From Tolumonas auensis DSM 9187 (GTDB lineage: Bacteria > Pseudomonadota > Gammaproteobacteria > Enterobacterales > Aeromonadaceae): DNA of 64,000 bases. Position numbers and translations under genes: made by a program. The stretch's first letter is position 1, and each line of letters opens with the position of its first letter. The DNA is taken from the NCBI RefSeq assembly GCF_000023065.1, contig NC_012691.1:846001-910000 (forward strand). Direction: 5' to 3'. Below are positions 48,029 to 59,065 of this stretch, in pieces. The notes beneath the pieces are model-generated. The model had not been told where the DNA came from and did not search any database. It worked only from the letters and a program-made list of their open reading frames with translations.

Positions 48029-48097
48029 GGGATTAAACCTCTGGGTTTGTCCAGTTGGGGGTGAAGGTTAGCAGGAAATGTTGACGGCTAAGTCATT

Positions 48098-48955
48098 TCA
48101 AGCATAAACCTGTTGCAAAACGACATGGAGGGGTGATAAGTTTTCCCCTCTGGCTACAAAACCTCGTAACCATGTCGGTATCAACGCCAAGACTTCCCGG
48201 GCCTCGTGCTCGTGCTTAAATTCCGCAAAAACACATGCACCAGTACCAGTCATTCTCGACGGCGCGTATTCTATCAACCAGCGTAAGGCCTTTTCAACCT
48301 CGGGGTAATTCTTTTTCACCAATGGTTCACAATCATTATGCCAGTTACCCTGTTGTAATTCACGCCAGTTCTGCTTGGGAGTGTCCCGTTTGAGATCTTT
48401 ATGGCGAAATATCTCTGCGGTAGAGACATGGCATTCAGGCACTAATACCAGATACCATTTCTGAGTCACTTCAACAGGGAGTAGTTTTTCGCCAACACCC
48501 TCAGCAAAAGCAGCATGTCCGCGGACAAACACCGGCACATCAGCGCCCAGCTGACGACCCAACTCTGCCAGCTCATCCACAGGAAGATTTATTTTCCAGA
48601 GATAGTTCAGTGCCACCAGCGTGGTTGCTGCATCGGAGGAGCCACCACCAATACCGCCCCCCATAGGCAGACGTTTGTCCAGTTCGACCATCACACCCAG
48701 TGGTTGCGTGGAATATTGTTTCAGCAGCATGGCAGCCCGATAGATCAGGTTCTGCTCCGGCGGAACGTCTGCCAGCGCTGGTTTGATATCCACCAGATCA
48801 CTGTTATTAATATGAAAACGTAACCAGTCACAGTGATCGAGGAAAATAAATAACGTCTGTAATTCATGGTAACCGTCGCTGCGACGGCCATTTACATGCA
48901 AAAACAGATTCAGTTTGGCGGGAGCCGGCCAGGCCATGTTTTCAGGTGTACTCAT
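48098..48955 (-). CDS. ispE: 4-diphosphocytidyl-2-C-methyl-D-erythritol kinase
   Basis: GHMP kinase of the MEP isoprenoid pathway, 285 residues from ATG 48955 (E. coli 283). Motifs: WPAPAKLNLFLHVNGRRSDGYH, the ATP loop PMGGGIGGGSSDAATTLVALN and ARMTGTGA-type SRMTGTGACVFAEF near the C-terminus. The ATG shares one base with the lolB stop (TAATG), so the genes are translation-coupled. Confidence 0.96.
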   Translation of the reverse strand: MSTPENMAWPAPAKLNLFLHVNGRRSDGYHELQTLFIFLDHCDWLRFHINNSDLVDIKPALADVPPEQNLIYRAAMLLKQYSTQPLGVMVELDKRLPMGGGIGGGSSDAATTLVALNYLWKINLPVDELAELGRQLGADVPVFVRGHAAFAEGVGEKLLPVEVTQKWYLVLVPECHVSTAEIFRHKDLKRDTPKQNWRELQQGNWHNDCEPLVKKNYPEVEKALRWLIEYAPSRMTGTGACVFAEFKHEHEAREVLALIPTWLRGFVARGENLSPLHVVLQQVYA

Positions 48956-49539
48956 TATTTTGCCAGTTTCCACTCATTAATCACCAGACGTAATTCGGTT
49001 TGCTGACCTTTAAACGTGATATTTTCCGGCATCATCCAGCCGTCAACAGGCTGATATGTCTGATATTGCATTTGCCACTGAGCCGTTTTGATTTGGGTAA
49101 CCTGACCGTTCGGGTTGATCTGATAATCAGTATCTCCGGGCAGTCCTTTTATCCACATCGGTAACTTGTAGACCGGCATTTGCCAGCCGGTCAGACGATA
49201 AACCAGATATTCAGCATCTGTTCCGCGGTATTCCTGCCCTTTATCGTCGATAATAACGATCTGCTCGCCGGTTTTTCGCATTTCCATGACCCGGGTACCG
49301 AGCAAACTGGTCAGGTTAAGATGATAGTCATCACCATTCTGCTGCCAGCGAATACGTACCGAGCCTTTTTTCTCCGGCGTGATGATGGCGAGTTTGCCGG
49401 AAATGGTCCAGTGGGTGACTGACTCCAGCTTTTCACGTTGCTGGCGCCAGTTGGTGTTATCCGGTTGCTGCTGACGGGAACTACAGGCGGTCAGTATCAG
49501 CAGGCAGAAAATCAGTGTCAGGTGTTGTAATAGTTTCAC
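48955..49539 (-). CDS. lolB: Outer-membrane lipoprotein receptor LolB
   Basis: 194 residues from a GTG at 49539, 5 nt after AGGAGG (MKLLQHLTLIF...); the longer frame has no ribosome site. Signal peptide with lipobox ILTAC gives mature Cys19. LolB features include WTISGKLAIITPEKKGSVRIRW and LPMWIKGLPGD. It accepts lipoproteins from LolA and inserts them in the outer membrane. It heads lolB-ispE-prs and is divergent from hemA, as in E. coli. Confidence 0.92.
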   Translation of the reverse strand: MKLLQHLTLIFCLLILTACSSRQQQPDNTNWRQQREKLESVTHWTISGKLAIITPEKKGSVRIRWQQNGDDYHLNLTSLLGTRVMEMRKTGEQIVIIDDKGQEYRGTDAEYLVYRLTGWQMPVYKLPMWIKGLPGDTDYQINPNGQVTQIKTAQWQMQYQTYQPVDGWMMPENITFKGQQTELRLVINEWKLAK

Positions 49540-49584
49540 GACGCCTCCTTTGACGATGCGACAGTATAGGCGCTGGCGCTTCGC

Positions 49585-49613
49585 TTTCAAAGATCCCCGC
49601 TTTTTCGTAGAAT
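49585..49613 (+). promoter_or_regulatory. Candidate sigma-70 promoter of hemA
   Basis: TTTCAA (49585-49590), 17-bp spacer, TAGAAT (49608-49613), about 28 nt before the hemA ATG from the expected start. Confidence 0.45.
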
Positions 49614-49648
49614 GAGCACCTTAAATTTGCTGACGAGTCCACGGCCTG

Positions 49649-50911
49649 ATGCATCATCTGTTTGTGCTGGGGGTAAACCATAAAACGGCGTCATTATCAT
49701 TGCGTGAACGGGTAGCCTTTGGTCCGGAACGTATTGATGATGCTTTGACGGCGTTAACATCGGTTCCCGGTGTCAGGGAAGGGGTGATTCTTTCCACCTG
49801 TAATCGCACTGAACTTTACTGCGCTGTTGATAGCGGCGCCAGTGAAGAGGTTGCGCTATGGCTGTCGCGTTTCCAGCATCTGAGTGACGATGAATTACAG
49901 CCAGCGCTGTACCAGATGCAGGATGCTGAGGCGGTGCGTCATCTGATGCGTGTCGCAGCCGGACTGGATTCACTGGTGCTCGGTGAACCGCAGATATTAG
50001 GTCAGGTAAAACAGGCGCTGGATACTGCCAGTAAGCAAGGATCGGTCAAAGGGCTTTTAAACCGGTTGTTTCAGCGGACTTTCAGTGTGGCAAAGCGAGT
50101 TCGAACCGAAACAGAGATCGGTGCCTATGGTGTGTCTGTCGCTTATGTGGCCGTCACGCTGGCACGGCAGATTTTTGGTGATCTCTCTCAGGTAAAAGTC
50201 TTGCTGATCGGTGCCGGGGAAACCATTGAGCTGGTTGGACAACACTTGTATGGGCAATCGGTATCGCAAATGACGGTTGCTAACCGTACGTTATTGCGGG
50301 CGCAGGCGATAGCCGGTGCCTGGCAGGCTGATGTGATCACTTTGAATGAGATCCCGCAGGTATTACCGGATGTTGATCTGGTGATCAGTTCGACCGCCAG
50401 TCCGTTGCCAATACTGGGTAAAGGCATGGTAGAGCGGGCACTGAAACAGCGCCGTAATAAACCCATGTTGCTGATTGATATTGCGGTTCCCCGTGATATT
50501 GAAGAGGAAGTCGGCGAGTTATCCGATGCTTATCTGTATACGGTTGATGATCTGCAAAGCATAGTGGCTGAAAATCAGCGCCATCGGGAACATGCGGCCC
50601 GGCAGGCTGAGCAGATAGTGCAGGATGAACGGGAGCAGTTCATGAACTGGTTCCGTAGTTTGTCAGCGCAAACGCAGGTGCGTACTTACCGTCAGCAGGC
50701 CGATGCGATTCGTCAGGAACAGTTATCGCAGGCATTACGCAAACTCGAGCAAGGTGAAGATGCGGCAGCGGTGTTAGCCGAGTTCAGCGAACGGCTGACC
50801 AACAAGTTAATTCATGCTCCGACGGAAGCGTTACGTCAGGCAGGTGAGGCCGGAGATAAAACCTCACTGTCATTATTGAGTCAGGCACTACAGCTCGACG
50901 AAAAGAATTAA
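49649..50911 (+). CDS. hemA: Glutamyl-tRNA reductase
   Basis: First committed enzyme of tetrapyrrole synthesis by the C5 pathway, reducing glutamyl-tRNA with NADPH to glutamate 1-semialdehyde; 420 residues (E. coli 418). Catalytic C51 lies in [14 protein letters not shown]; the N-terminal [33 protein letters not shown] and [17 protein letters not shown] identify the family. It starts a run with prfA, prmC, sirB1 and kdsA. Confidence 0.97.
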   Translation: MHHLFVLGVNHKTASLSLRERVAFGPERIDDALTALTSVPGVREGVILSTCNRTELYCAVDSGASEEVALWLSRFQHLSDDELQPALYQMQDAEAVRHLMRVAAGLDSLVLGEPQILGQVKQALDTASKQGSVKGLLNRLFQRTFSVAKRVRTETEIGAYGVSVAYVAVTLARQIFGDLSQVKVLLIGAGETIELVGQHLYGQSVSQMTVANRTLLRAQAIAGAWQADVITLNEIPQVLPDVDLVISSTASPLPILGKGMVERALKQRRNKPMLLIDIAVPRDIEEEVGELSDAYLYTVDDLQSIVAENQRHREHAARQAEQIVQDEREQFMNWFRSLSAQTQVRTYRQQADAIRQEQLSQALRKLEQGEDAAAVLAEFSERLTNKLIHAPTEALRQAGEAGDKTSLSLLSQALQLDEKN

Positions 50912-50959
50912 ATATCAGGCAAATTGCACTGATAAAAAACAAATATAAACAGGAATACT

Positions 50960-52048
50960 ATGAAAGAAACAGTGATCAGAAAACTGGAAGGACTGATGGA
51001 GCGCTATGAAGAAGTTCAGGCGCTGCTGGGTGAACCGAATGTGGTTTCCGATCAGGATAAATTCCGTGCTCTGACCCGGGAATATTCGCAACTGGGTGAG
51101 GTGGTTGCGGGTTTCCAGCAATATCAGCAGGCAGAAGCTGATCTGCAAGCCATTGAAGAAATGTTGTCTGGCGATGATGCTGAAATGAAAGCGATGGCAC
51201 AGGAAGAGCTGGCGGAAGCTAAACAGCTGATTGAACGTGTGGAAGCTGAATTACAGGTATTGTTGTTGCCGAAAGATCCAAAAGATGACAGCAACTGTTT
51301 CCTGGAAATCCGTGCCGGTGCCGGTGGTGACGAAGCGGCTATTTTTGCCGGAGATCTGTTCCGCATGTACTCCAAATATTCTGAACGTCGTGGCTGGCGC
51401 ATGGAGATCATGAGCACCAGCGATGGCGAACATGGAGGCTATAAAGAGATCATCGTTCGCATGGAAGGCGACAGCGTTTACGGAATCATGAAGTTTGAAT
51501 CCGGTGGTCATCGCGTACAACGTGTGCCGGAAACCGAATCTCAGGGCCGTGTACATACGTCTGCCTGTACAGTCATGGTGTTGCCGGAGATCCCGGAAAA
51601 AGAGATCCCGGAGATCAACCCGGCCGATCTGCGTATTGATACCTTCCGGGCCTCGGGTGCCGGTGGTCAGCACATCAACAAAACGGATTCTGCGATCCGT
51701 ATTACCCATATTCCGACGGGCACGGTCGTTGAATGTCAGGATGAGCGTTCACAGCATAAGAACAAGGCGCGGGCGATGTCTGTTCTTGCCGCGCGTCTGG
51801 CGCAGCAGGAAGAAGACAAACGTCGTGCTGAAGCTGACTCGACACGTCGCAGTATTCTGAGTACCGGTGATCGTTCAGACCGTATCCGCACGTATAACTA
51901 TCCACAGGGGCGAGTCAGTGATCACCGTATCAACCTGACGCTGTATCGTCTGTCAGAAGTGATGGAAGGTGATTTAGACAGCCTTCTCAAACCGCTGCAG
52001 CAGGAATATCAGGCCGATCAGCTGGCCGCGTTGTCAGAGAATAACTAA
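50960..52048 (+). CDS. prfA: Peptide chain release factor 1
   Basis: Releases peptides at UAA and UAG; 362 residues. The codon-reading tripeptide is P190-E191-T192 in [15 protein letters not shown], and the catalytic GGQ is at 235-237 in [15 protein letters not shown]. PrmC, encoded just downstream, methylates this Gln. An AGGA site precedes the ATG. The E at the middle of the tripeptide is A or V in many RF1 proteins; I cannot judge if this matters. Confidence 0.97.
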   Translation: MKETVIRKLEGLMERYEEVQALLGEPNVVSDQDKFRALTREYSQLGEVVAGFQQYQQAEADLQAIEEMLSGDDAEMKAMAQEELAEAKQLIERVEAELQVLLLPKDPKDDSNCFLEIRAGAGGDEAAIFAGDLFRMYSKYSERRGWRMEIMSTSDGEHGGYKEIIVRMEGDSVYGIMKFESGGHRVQRVPETESQGRVHTSACTVMVLPEIPEKEIPEINPADLRIDTFRASGAGGQHINKTDSAIRITHIPTGTVVECQDERSQHKNKARAMSVLAARLAQQEEDKRRAEADSTRRSILSTGDRSDRIRTYNYPQGRVSDHRINLTLYRLSEVMEGDLDSLLKPLQQEYQADQLAALSENN

Positions 52049-52896
52049 TGCAAATAGCTTCCCTGCGTCAGCAGTTAATCCAGCGGTTTACCGATAGTGA
52101 CAGTGCCGCACTGGATGCGGACTGCCTGTTATGTGCCGTATTAAGTTGTACCCGTACTTATCTGCGTACCTGGCCGGAGCAGGAGCTGACACCGGAGCAG
52201 GTGGCGCAGGTTGAACAATTTGCTGTTCGTCGTGAACAGGGCGAGCCGGTTGCCTATATTCTCGGTGTGCGTGAATTCTGGTCACTGCCGTTACAGGTTT
52301 CCCCGGCGACACTGATCCCGCGTCCGGATACTGAGGCGCTGGTGGAATGGGCGCTGACGCTGTTGTCTGAACAAGGGCAAGGTCAGAAAGCACTGGATCT
52401 GGGAACGGGCACCGGCGCGATCGCTCTGGCACTGAAATCAGAGTTCCCGGCACTGGCAATGTGGGCGCTGGAACGTGAACCCGCCGCACTGGATCTGGCA
52501 CGCCGCAATGCTGCCCGGCTGGGCTTTTCTGTTAATTTTCTGGCGAGTAACTGGTTTTCTGCGCTGAATGAGCGGAATTTCCAGCTGATTGTTTCCAATC
52601 CGCCATATATTGATGCCGCTGACCCGCATCTGGCTCAGGGTGATGTGCGCTTTGAGCCGCATTCAGCTTTAGTTGCTGATGAAGATGGTCTGGCGGATAT
52701 CCGACAAATTATTGATCAGGCTCCGGAATATTTAGCCGCCGGTGGCTGGTTGCTGCTGGAGCACGGCTGGCAACAGGCTGAGGCTGTGCGTGACTTATTG
52801 TCGTCCCGTGGTTTTCAGGCAGTCACAACCAAATCGGATTTAGGTGGTCAGGATCGGGTTTCCGGCGGTCAGTGGCCCGGTGATGTTGCAGGGTAG
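52048..52896 (+). CDS. prmC: Release factor glutamine methyltransferase
   Basis: SAM-dependent enzyme methylating the GGQ glutamine of RF1 and RF2; 282 residues (E. coli 277). SAM motif LDLGTGTGAIALAL (117-123), catalytic NPPY at 184-187 in IVSNPPYID, and an N-terminal helical domain with REQGEPVAYILGVREFW. Start shares one base with the prfA stop (TAATG). Confidence 0.96.
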   Translation: MQIASLRQQLIQRFTDSDSAALDADCLLCAVLSCTRTYLRTWPEQELTPEQVAQVEQFAVRREQGEPVAYILGVREFWSLPLQVSPATLIPRPDTEALVEWALTLLSEQGQGQKALDLGTGTGAIALALKSEFPALAMWALEREPAALDLARRNAARLGFSVNFLASNWFSALNERNFQLIVSNPPYIDAADPHLAQGDVRFEPHSALVADEDGLADIRQIIDQAPEYLAAGGWLLLEHGWQQAEAVRDLLSSRGFQAVTTKSDLGGQDRVSGGQWPGDVAG

Positions 52897-52903
52897 TACG
52901 CAG

Positions 52904-53704
52904 ATGAACATTACACACGATACTGATTTTGAAGGGCTGGATATTGCCATGCTGGCATTGATGGCCTCAGAAGATGTACAAGATAAACCGGTATTGATCG
53001 ACGGATTGCAGCGGCTACGCGCTTTGTGTACAGAGCTCCGGCCGTATATTACGGCCCCTGATGATAAAGGGCGTCGTGAACAACTGTTGCATGCGTTCTA
53101 TCATGAATTGCAATTTTCCGGTGACTGGCAGAATTACTATGCACCGGAAAACTGCCTGCTGGATCAGGTGCTGATGCAGCGCACTGGTTTGCCGCTCACG
53201 CTGGGTATCGTGTTAATGCATCTGGCTCATTCGATAGAATTGCCGGTGCGTGGTGTTTGCTTCCCTGGTAACTTCTTGCTGCTTTTCCCGGAAAGTAAGC
53301 CTGTATTAATCGATCCGTTTACCGGTGAAGAGTGGGATTATGAGCAGCAGTCATTAATGCTGCGAGCCACACTCGGTGACTTAACCCGGATGGATAGTAA
53401 ATATACAAAAGAGACAGATCAGCGTCAGATAATGTCACGTTTATTGAGCGTGATTAAAGGTTGTATGTTACAAAGTCGTTGTTTGCCGGAGGCGTTACGC
53501 TGCAGCGAGGTTTTGCTGGCGATGAACCCCGATGACCCCTATGAAATCCGTGATCGCGGGCTGGTATATGAACAGCTGGAATGTCCGCAGCTGGCAGCTC
53601 ATGATTACACCTATTTTATTGAACAATGTCCTCAGGATCCGGTTGCAGCCGTACTGAAAGTACAGCTGGCGATGCTGGATCATGACGCCATAATTTTTCA
53701 CTGA
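52904..53704 (+). CDS. sirB1: SirB1-family transglutaminase-like/TPR protein
   Basis: 266 residues from ATG 52904 (E. coli SirB1/YchA 269); the longer frame starts inside prmC. Contains RRLRALCTELRP-like sequence and the family core LLDQVLMQRTGLPLTLGIVLMHLA then PVRGVCFPGNFLLLF, followed by a TPR-like tail (RCSEVLLAMNPDDPYEIRDRG). Function is not established. In E. coli sirB2 lies between prmC and sirB1; here it is absent, with only a 7-nt gap. Confidence 0.9.
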   Translation: MNITHDTDFEGLDIAMLALMASEDVQDKPVLIDGLQRLRALCTELRPYITAPDDKGRREQLLHAFYHELQFSGDWQNYYAPENCLLDQVLMQRTGLPLTLGIVLMHLAHSIELPVRGVCFPGNFLLLFPESKPVLIDPFTGEEWDYEQQSLMLRATLGDLTRMDSKYTKETDQRQIMSRLLSVIKGCMLQSRCLPEALRCSEVLLAMNPDDPYEIRDRGLVYEQLECPQLAAHDYTYFIEQCPQDPVAAVLKVQLAMLDHDAIIFH

Positions 53705-53715
53705 TGGAGTGATGA

Positions 53716-54567
<852 letters not shown>

Positions 54568-54590
54568 GTATTAATGCTTTCCTTTTCTTT

Positions 54591-54617
54591 AAGCCCCGCT
54601 CAGGGGCTTTTTTTATT
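54591..54617 (+). terminator. Terminator after kdsA
   Basis: 7-bp stem AAGCCCC (54591-54597) / GGGGCTT (54603-54609), 5-nt loop, then TTTTTTATTT. Confidence 0.9.
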
Positions 54618-54745
54618 TCTTCCATCCGATCATCGTTATCGTGTAAACGAGCCGCAAGCAATATGGCTTATTATCCCGGTTCACGTAATGACAAACAGGA
54701 TCTGCTAATATCCGCATATTGTACTTTATCGATGAAGTATCTGTT

Positions 54746-56086
54746 GTGAGTCATCATGAATTGGAAGCAAGTGTCTTTTCTGTGCTGGATCAGCTGATCC
54801 GGCCCGGGCACTTACTGGTTGGATTCAGCGGCGGCCTCGATTCCCGCGTGTTACTTGAATTGCTGGCCCGTTATATATCTCAGCGAGACGGCTTTTCCCT
54901 GCAGGCAGTGCATGTGCATCATGGTTTAAATCCTAAGGCTGACCAATGGCTGACCCATTGCGCGCAGGTTTGCGATGTACTGACAGTACCATTCATAGCA
55001 AAACGTGTTGAAATTGAGAAAAAGGCCCGGCAAAGTCTTGAGGATCTTGCCCGTCAGGCCCGCTACGACGTTTTTCGCCAAAACCTCCCGGAAGGTGGTG
55101 TCTTACTCACCGCGCACCATCAGGATGATCAGCTGGAAACTTTGCTGCTGGCCCTGAAGCGGGGCTCCGGTCCCCGTGGCTTATCCGCAATGCCGGTAAA
55201 AACTGCATTTGCTGGCGGACACCTTGTGCGACCTTTACTTACCTTCAGCCGGCAACAATTGTCTGACTGGGCCATCAGTCAGCAGTTAAGCTGGATTGAG
55301 GATGACAGTAATCAGGATGATCGTTTTGATCGCAATTTCCTGCGTCAGAAAGTGATCCCCTTACTGCGTCAGCGCTGGCCGGAGATCACCGCGACAGCCA
55401 GCCGTACCGCAGGCTTATGCGCAGAACAGGAAACCTTGCTGGATGAAATCGCACAACAGGATCTGATGGCAAGTCAGCATCCGGACGGAAGTTTGGATAT
55501 CAGCCTGCTGGACAATCTTTCGCTGGCACGACGTCATCAGTTGCTGCGTTTCTGGTTGCGACAGCGGACCGGCACGGTTCCGTCGCAGGTTCAATTGCAG
55601 AAGATCTGGCCGGAAGTTGCATTAGCCCGGGAAGATGCCACACCGGAGCTAGTCTGGCAGAAAGGGATTATCCGGCGATATCAGCACCGGTTGTATCAGG
55701 TGAATGCGGATGTCAGCACACCGATCATTCCATCTATACTGAGACTGCAGATTGATATGCCATTGTCTTTACCTGGCGGTATTTTGACCTTGCGTTCTGA
55801 TCATTCCGCACATGCTCAGCTGCGTATGCCAGTCCCCAATGAACAGCTAACAGTGGTATTTAATTTACCGGGCTCGGTGAAGGTCCATCCTGTCGGACGT
55901 CAACATTCCAGAGAATTAAAGAAGCTCTGGCAGGAGTATGGTGTAGCGCCCTGGTTACGCAGCACCGTGCCGGTGATTTGTTATCAGGATAAGGTTGCCG
56001 CAGCAGCTGGCGTGTTTATTTGTCAGGAATATTGTTGCCCGGAAGATAGAAATGGTCTCCGGATTGATTGGCAGCCAAATAGCTGA
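54746..56086 (+). CDS. tilS: tRNA(Ile)-lysidine synthase
   Basis: Modifies C34 of tRNA-Ile(CAU) to lysidine using ATP and lysine; 446 residues from GTG 54746 (TTG 54719 is an alternative that adds nine residues; E. coli 432). The PP-loop SGGLDS is at residues 28-33, AVHVHHGLNPKAD and LTAHHQDDQLETLLLALKRGSG are typical, and a C-terminal substrate-binding domain follows. It is essential in bacteria. It ends at a terminator shared with the convergent proS. Confidence 0.94.
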   Translation: MSHHELEASVFSVLDQLIRPGHLLVGFSGGLDSRVLLELLARYISQRDGFSLQAVHVHHGLNPKADQWLTHCAQVCDVLTVPFIAKRVEIEKKARQSLEDLARQARYDVFRQNLPEGGVLLTAHHQDDQLETLLLALKRGSGPRGLSAMPVKTAFAGGHLVRPLLTFSRQQLSDWAISQQLSWIEDDSNQDDRFDRNFLRQKVIPLLRQRWPEITATASRTAGLCAEQETLLDEIAQQDLMASQHPDGSLDISLLDNLSLARRHQLLRFWLRQRTGTVPSQVQLQKIWPEVALAREDATPELVWQKGIIRRYQHRLYQVNADVSTPIIPSILRLQIDMPLSLPGGILTLRSDHSAHAQLRMPVPNEQLTVVFNLPGSVKVHPVGRQHSRELKKLWQEYGVAPWLRSTVPVICYQDKVAAAAGVFICQEYCCPEDRNGLRIDWQPNS

Positions 56087-56118
56087 CATAAAAAAACCGG
56101 CCCCTGAGAGGCCGGTTT
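56087..56118. terminator. Terminator between tilS and proS
   Basis: 9-bp stem AAACCGGCC (56094-56102) / GGCCGGTTT (56110-56118), 7-nt loop. On the minus strand it is followed by a long T-tract, so it mainly serves proS; the plus strand has TTTAT. Confidence 0.88.
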
Positions 56119-56131
56119 ATCAGACCAATGA

Positions 56132-57856
56132 TTACTTGTTCAGTTGCGCTTTGATTTTCGCAATGATCTCGTCAATAGCAACTTCAGTTTTATCACCGCT
56201 ACGACGGTATTTGTATTCAACAACACCGTTATCAATACTGCGGTCGCCAATCACGATAGAGTGAGGAATACCAATCAGTTCCATATCGGCAAACATCACG
56301 CCCGGACGCTCTTTGCGATCATCCAGCAGTACTTCTACACCTGCAGCCTGCAGTTCATTGTAGAAACGTTCTGCCAATTCCTGTACACGCTCTGATTTAT
56401 GCATGTTCATTGGAATGATAACCACCTGGAATGGCGCGATAGAGTCGGTCCAGATAATGCCGCGATCATCAAAGTTCTGTTCAATGGCTGCTGCTACCAC
56501 ACGGGTAACACCGATACCATAGCAACCCATTTCCATGACGGTTGCTTTACCGGCTTCATTCAGTACGGTCGCGTTCATCGCTTCGGAGTATTTAGTGCCG
56601 AGCTGGAAAATATGACCTACTTCGATACCACGTTTCAGCAGCAGAGTGCCTTTACCGCATGGGCTTGGATCACCTTCCACAACGTTACGGATGTCGGCAA
56701 CTTCATAGCCCTGAACATCGCGATCCCAGTTCATACCGGTCATGTGGAAATCGTTTTCGTTTGCACCACAAACAAAATCAGCCAGATGAGCGGCGCTACG
56801 ATCAACAATCACACGACACTGCAGATTTTGCGGGCCGATAGAACCGGCATCACAACCGGCAACGGCACGGATCTCTTCTTCACTGGCAAACGTCAGTGGC
56901 GCAGCAACACCAGCAATTTTTTCTGCTTTGATTTCGTTCAGCTCATGGTCGCCACGCAATACCAGCGCGATGACACCAGCTTTACCTTGTTCGTCTTCTT
57001 CACCTTTGACCAGCAATGTTTTAAGCGTTTGCTGTTCAGCCACTTTCAGGTAAGCCGATACTTCAGCGATAGTATGCGCATTTGGTGTGGCGATTTTGGT
57101 TGCAGATTCGGTTGGTGCAGGACGCTCACCGGCTGGGGCCAGTGCTTCCGCCATTTCAACGTTAGCGGCGTAATCAGATTCGGTAGAGAAAGCAATCAGG
57201 TCTTCACCGCTGTTGGCCAGAACGTGGAATTCGTGTGAGCCAGTACCACCGATAGAGCCGGTATCTGCCAGCACAGGACGGAAATCCAGCCCCATGCGAG
57301 AGAAAATATTGCAGTAGGCCTGATGCATTTTGCCGTAGGTTTCGATCAGGCTTTCTTTGTTCATATGGAAAGAGTAAGCATCTTTCATGGTGAACTCACG
57401 GCCACGCATAACACCGAAACGCGGACGGACTTCGTCACGGAATTTGGTCTGGATCTGATACAGATTCAGTGGCAGTTGTTTGTAACTGTTTACTTCATAG
57501 CGGACCAGCGCAGTGACAACTTCTTCATGTGTCGGGCCTAATACAAAAGGACGGTTGTGACGGTCCGTCAGACGGCACAGTTCCGGACCATATTGTTCCC
57601 AGCGGCCTGATTCCTGCCATAATTCTGCTGGCTGAACGACAGGCATAGAAACCTCAATTGCACCTGCCTTATTCATTTCTTCACGCACGATAGCTTCAAC
57701 TTTGTGTAACACTCGCAGACCGGTTGGCAGCCAGGTGTACAGGCCGGAAGCCAGTTTCCGGATCATTCCGGCACGCAGCATAAGTTGATGGCTGATCACT
57801 TCTGCATCATTCGGTGTTTCTTTGAGCGTGGAAAGCAGATATTGGCTGGTACGCAT
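56132..57856 (-). CDS. proS: Prolyl-tRNA synthetase
   Basis: Class II aminoacyl-tRNA synthetase, bacterial long form, 574 residues (E. coli 572). Motif 1-3 regions include [50 protein letters not shown] and [14 protein letters not shown]; the middle INS editing domain spans about 225-400 ([18 protein letters not shown]); the anticodon-binding domain is C-terminal. It stands alone on the minus strand, divergent from ycdX by 196 bp. Confidence 0.97.
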
Positions 57857-58052
57857 GCTGGATCCTTCGTTTATTGAGCGTTAACCCGGCATCATCGCCG
57901 GTTATATTCTGAAATTGGGGCAAAATTCTAGCAGGCTGCGGGATAACCCCCCAAGGGAAAAATGATCAAGGTGGAGAAAAGCACCGCGATTCGCCGGAAA
58001 AAAGACTTTTGTGATATGCTGACAATAATGACAGAAGGGGAGTAGTTAAACC

Positions 58053-58793
58053 ATGCGCTATCAGGTCGATACCCACACTCATACCCTGGCCAGCTCACAC
58101 GCCTACAGCACGATTCATGATTATATTGCCGAAGCCAAACGCAAAGGCATCGTCTTATTCGCTACCACCGACCACGGTCCGGACATGGCCGATGCACCAC
58201 ATGCCTGGCATTTCATCAATTCACGGGTAATCCCGCGAATGGTGGATGGGGTCGGTATTCTGCGTGGCATCGAAGCCAACATCAAAGATGAATTCGGTGA
58301 AATTGACTGCAATGAAAAAATGCTGAATGAGTTAGATATTGTTCTGGCTGGTTTTCATGAACAGGTTTTTGCACCGAAAGATCGTGATACCAATACCCGG
58401 GCCATGATCAACGCGATGAAAAAAGGTCTGGTCCATGTGATCACCCATCCGGGTAATCCAAAATTTCCGGTTGATATCCATGCTATTGCTGAAGCAGCAG
58501 CAAAATATAACGTTGCTCTGGAGATCAATAATTCCTCATTTCTGCATTCACGGGTCGGCAGTGATGTTAACTGTACAGCCATTGCCAAAGCGGTGCGTGA
58601 TGCCGGTGGCTGGGTGAGTATGGGCTCCGATTCACATATTGCATACAGTCTGGGTGATCTGGAGATGAGTCAGGCTATTCTGGATGATGTCGATTTTCCG
58701 GCTGACAGAGTGCTGAACCGTAGCCCCCGCGTATTATTGGATTTTCTTGAATCCCGTGGTAAACCGCATATTCCCGAATTTGCAGGTTTATAG
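58053..58793 (+). CDS. ycdX: PHP-domain phosphatase YcdX
   Basis: 246 residues (E. coli YcdX 245). Trinuclear-zinc PHP domain: [79 protein letters not shown] and [15 protein letters not shown]. The family hydrolyses small phosphorylated compounds in the cytosol; the physiological substrate is unclear, and a link to swarming is reported in E. coli. A GGGGAG site precedes the ATG. It ends at a terminator shared with the next minus-strand gene. Confidence 0.94.
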   Translation: MRYQVDTHTHTLASSHAYSTIHDYIAEAKRKGIVLFATTDHGPDMADAPHAWHFINSRVIPRMVDGVGILRGIEANIKDEFGEIDCNEKMLNELDIVLAGFHEQVFAPKDRDTNTRAMINAMKKGLVHVITHPGNPKFPVDIHAIAEAAAKYNVALEINNSSFLHSRVGSDVNCTAIAKAVRDAGGWVSMGSDSHIAYSLGDLEMSQAILDDVDFPADRVLNRSPRVLLDFLESRGKPHIPEFAGL

Positions 58794-58801
58794 CCAATAA
58801 A

Positions 58802-58826
58802 AAATGGAGCCATGATGGCTCCATTT
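58802..58826. terminator. Bidirectional terminator after ycdX
   Basis: 10-bp stem AAATGGAGCC (58802-58811) / GGCTCCATTT (58817-58826), 5-nt loop. The minus strand continues TTTATTGG, ending the lipoprotein gene as well. Confidence 0.85.
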
Positions 58827-58829
58827 ACG

Positions 58830-59054
58830 TTATTTAGTCTGCTGCCTGATCTCTTCGGCTTGTTTATCTGCTGCCTGCTGTAATGTCTGCTCAACTTTTT
58901 TGGCATCATCCAGCGGCTTCAGCTGATCTTTCAGGATCGTATCCTGTGTACTTGGTTTTTCTGCTGGTGGCGGCTTATGCCCCGCATCACAACCAGTAGA
59001 TAAAAACAGTAATACTGACAGCACAAAACTCACATACCATGCTGCATGTATCAT
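58830..59054 (-). CDS. Small lipoprotein of unknown function
   Basis: 74 residues from ATG 59054, 7 nt after AGGAGT; the longer frame lies inside trmO. A hydrophobic signal peptide ends in lipobox LSTGC, so a mature lipoprotein of about 50 residues is expected. The mature part is Pro/Lys-rich then helical and charged (DQLKPLDDAKKVEQTLQQAAD), compatible with a coiled coil. I recognise no family. It lies 11 nt after trmO and probably belongs to rcsF-trmO. Confidence 0.75.
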   Translation of the reverse strand: MIHAAWYVSFVLSVLLFLSTGCDAGHKPPPAEKPSTQDTILKDQLKPLDDAKKVEQTLQQAADKQAEEIRQQTK

Positions 59055-59065
59055 GATCTGACTCC

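Noticed and set aside
56399..57238. 279-codon plus-strand ORF opposite proS
   Set aside because: Antisense shadow of a highly conserved synthetase gene; composition is typical of a reversed frame and it has no family features.
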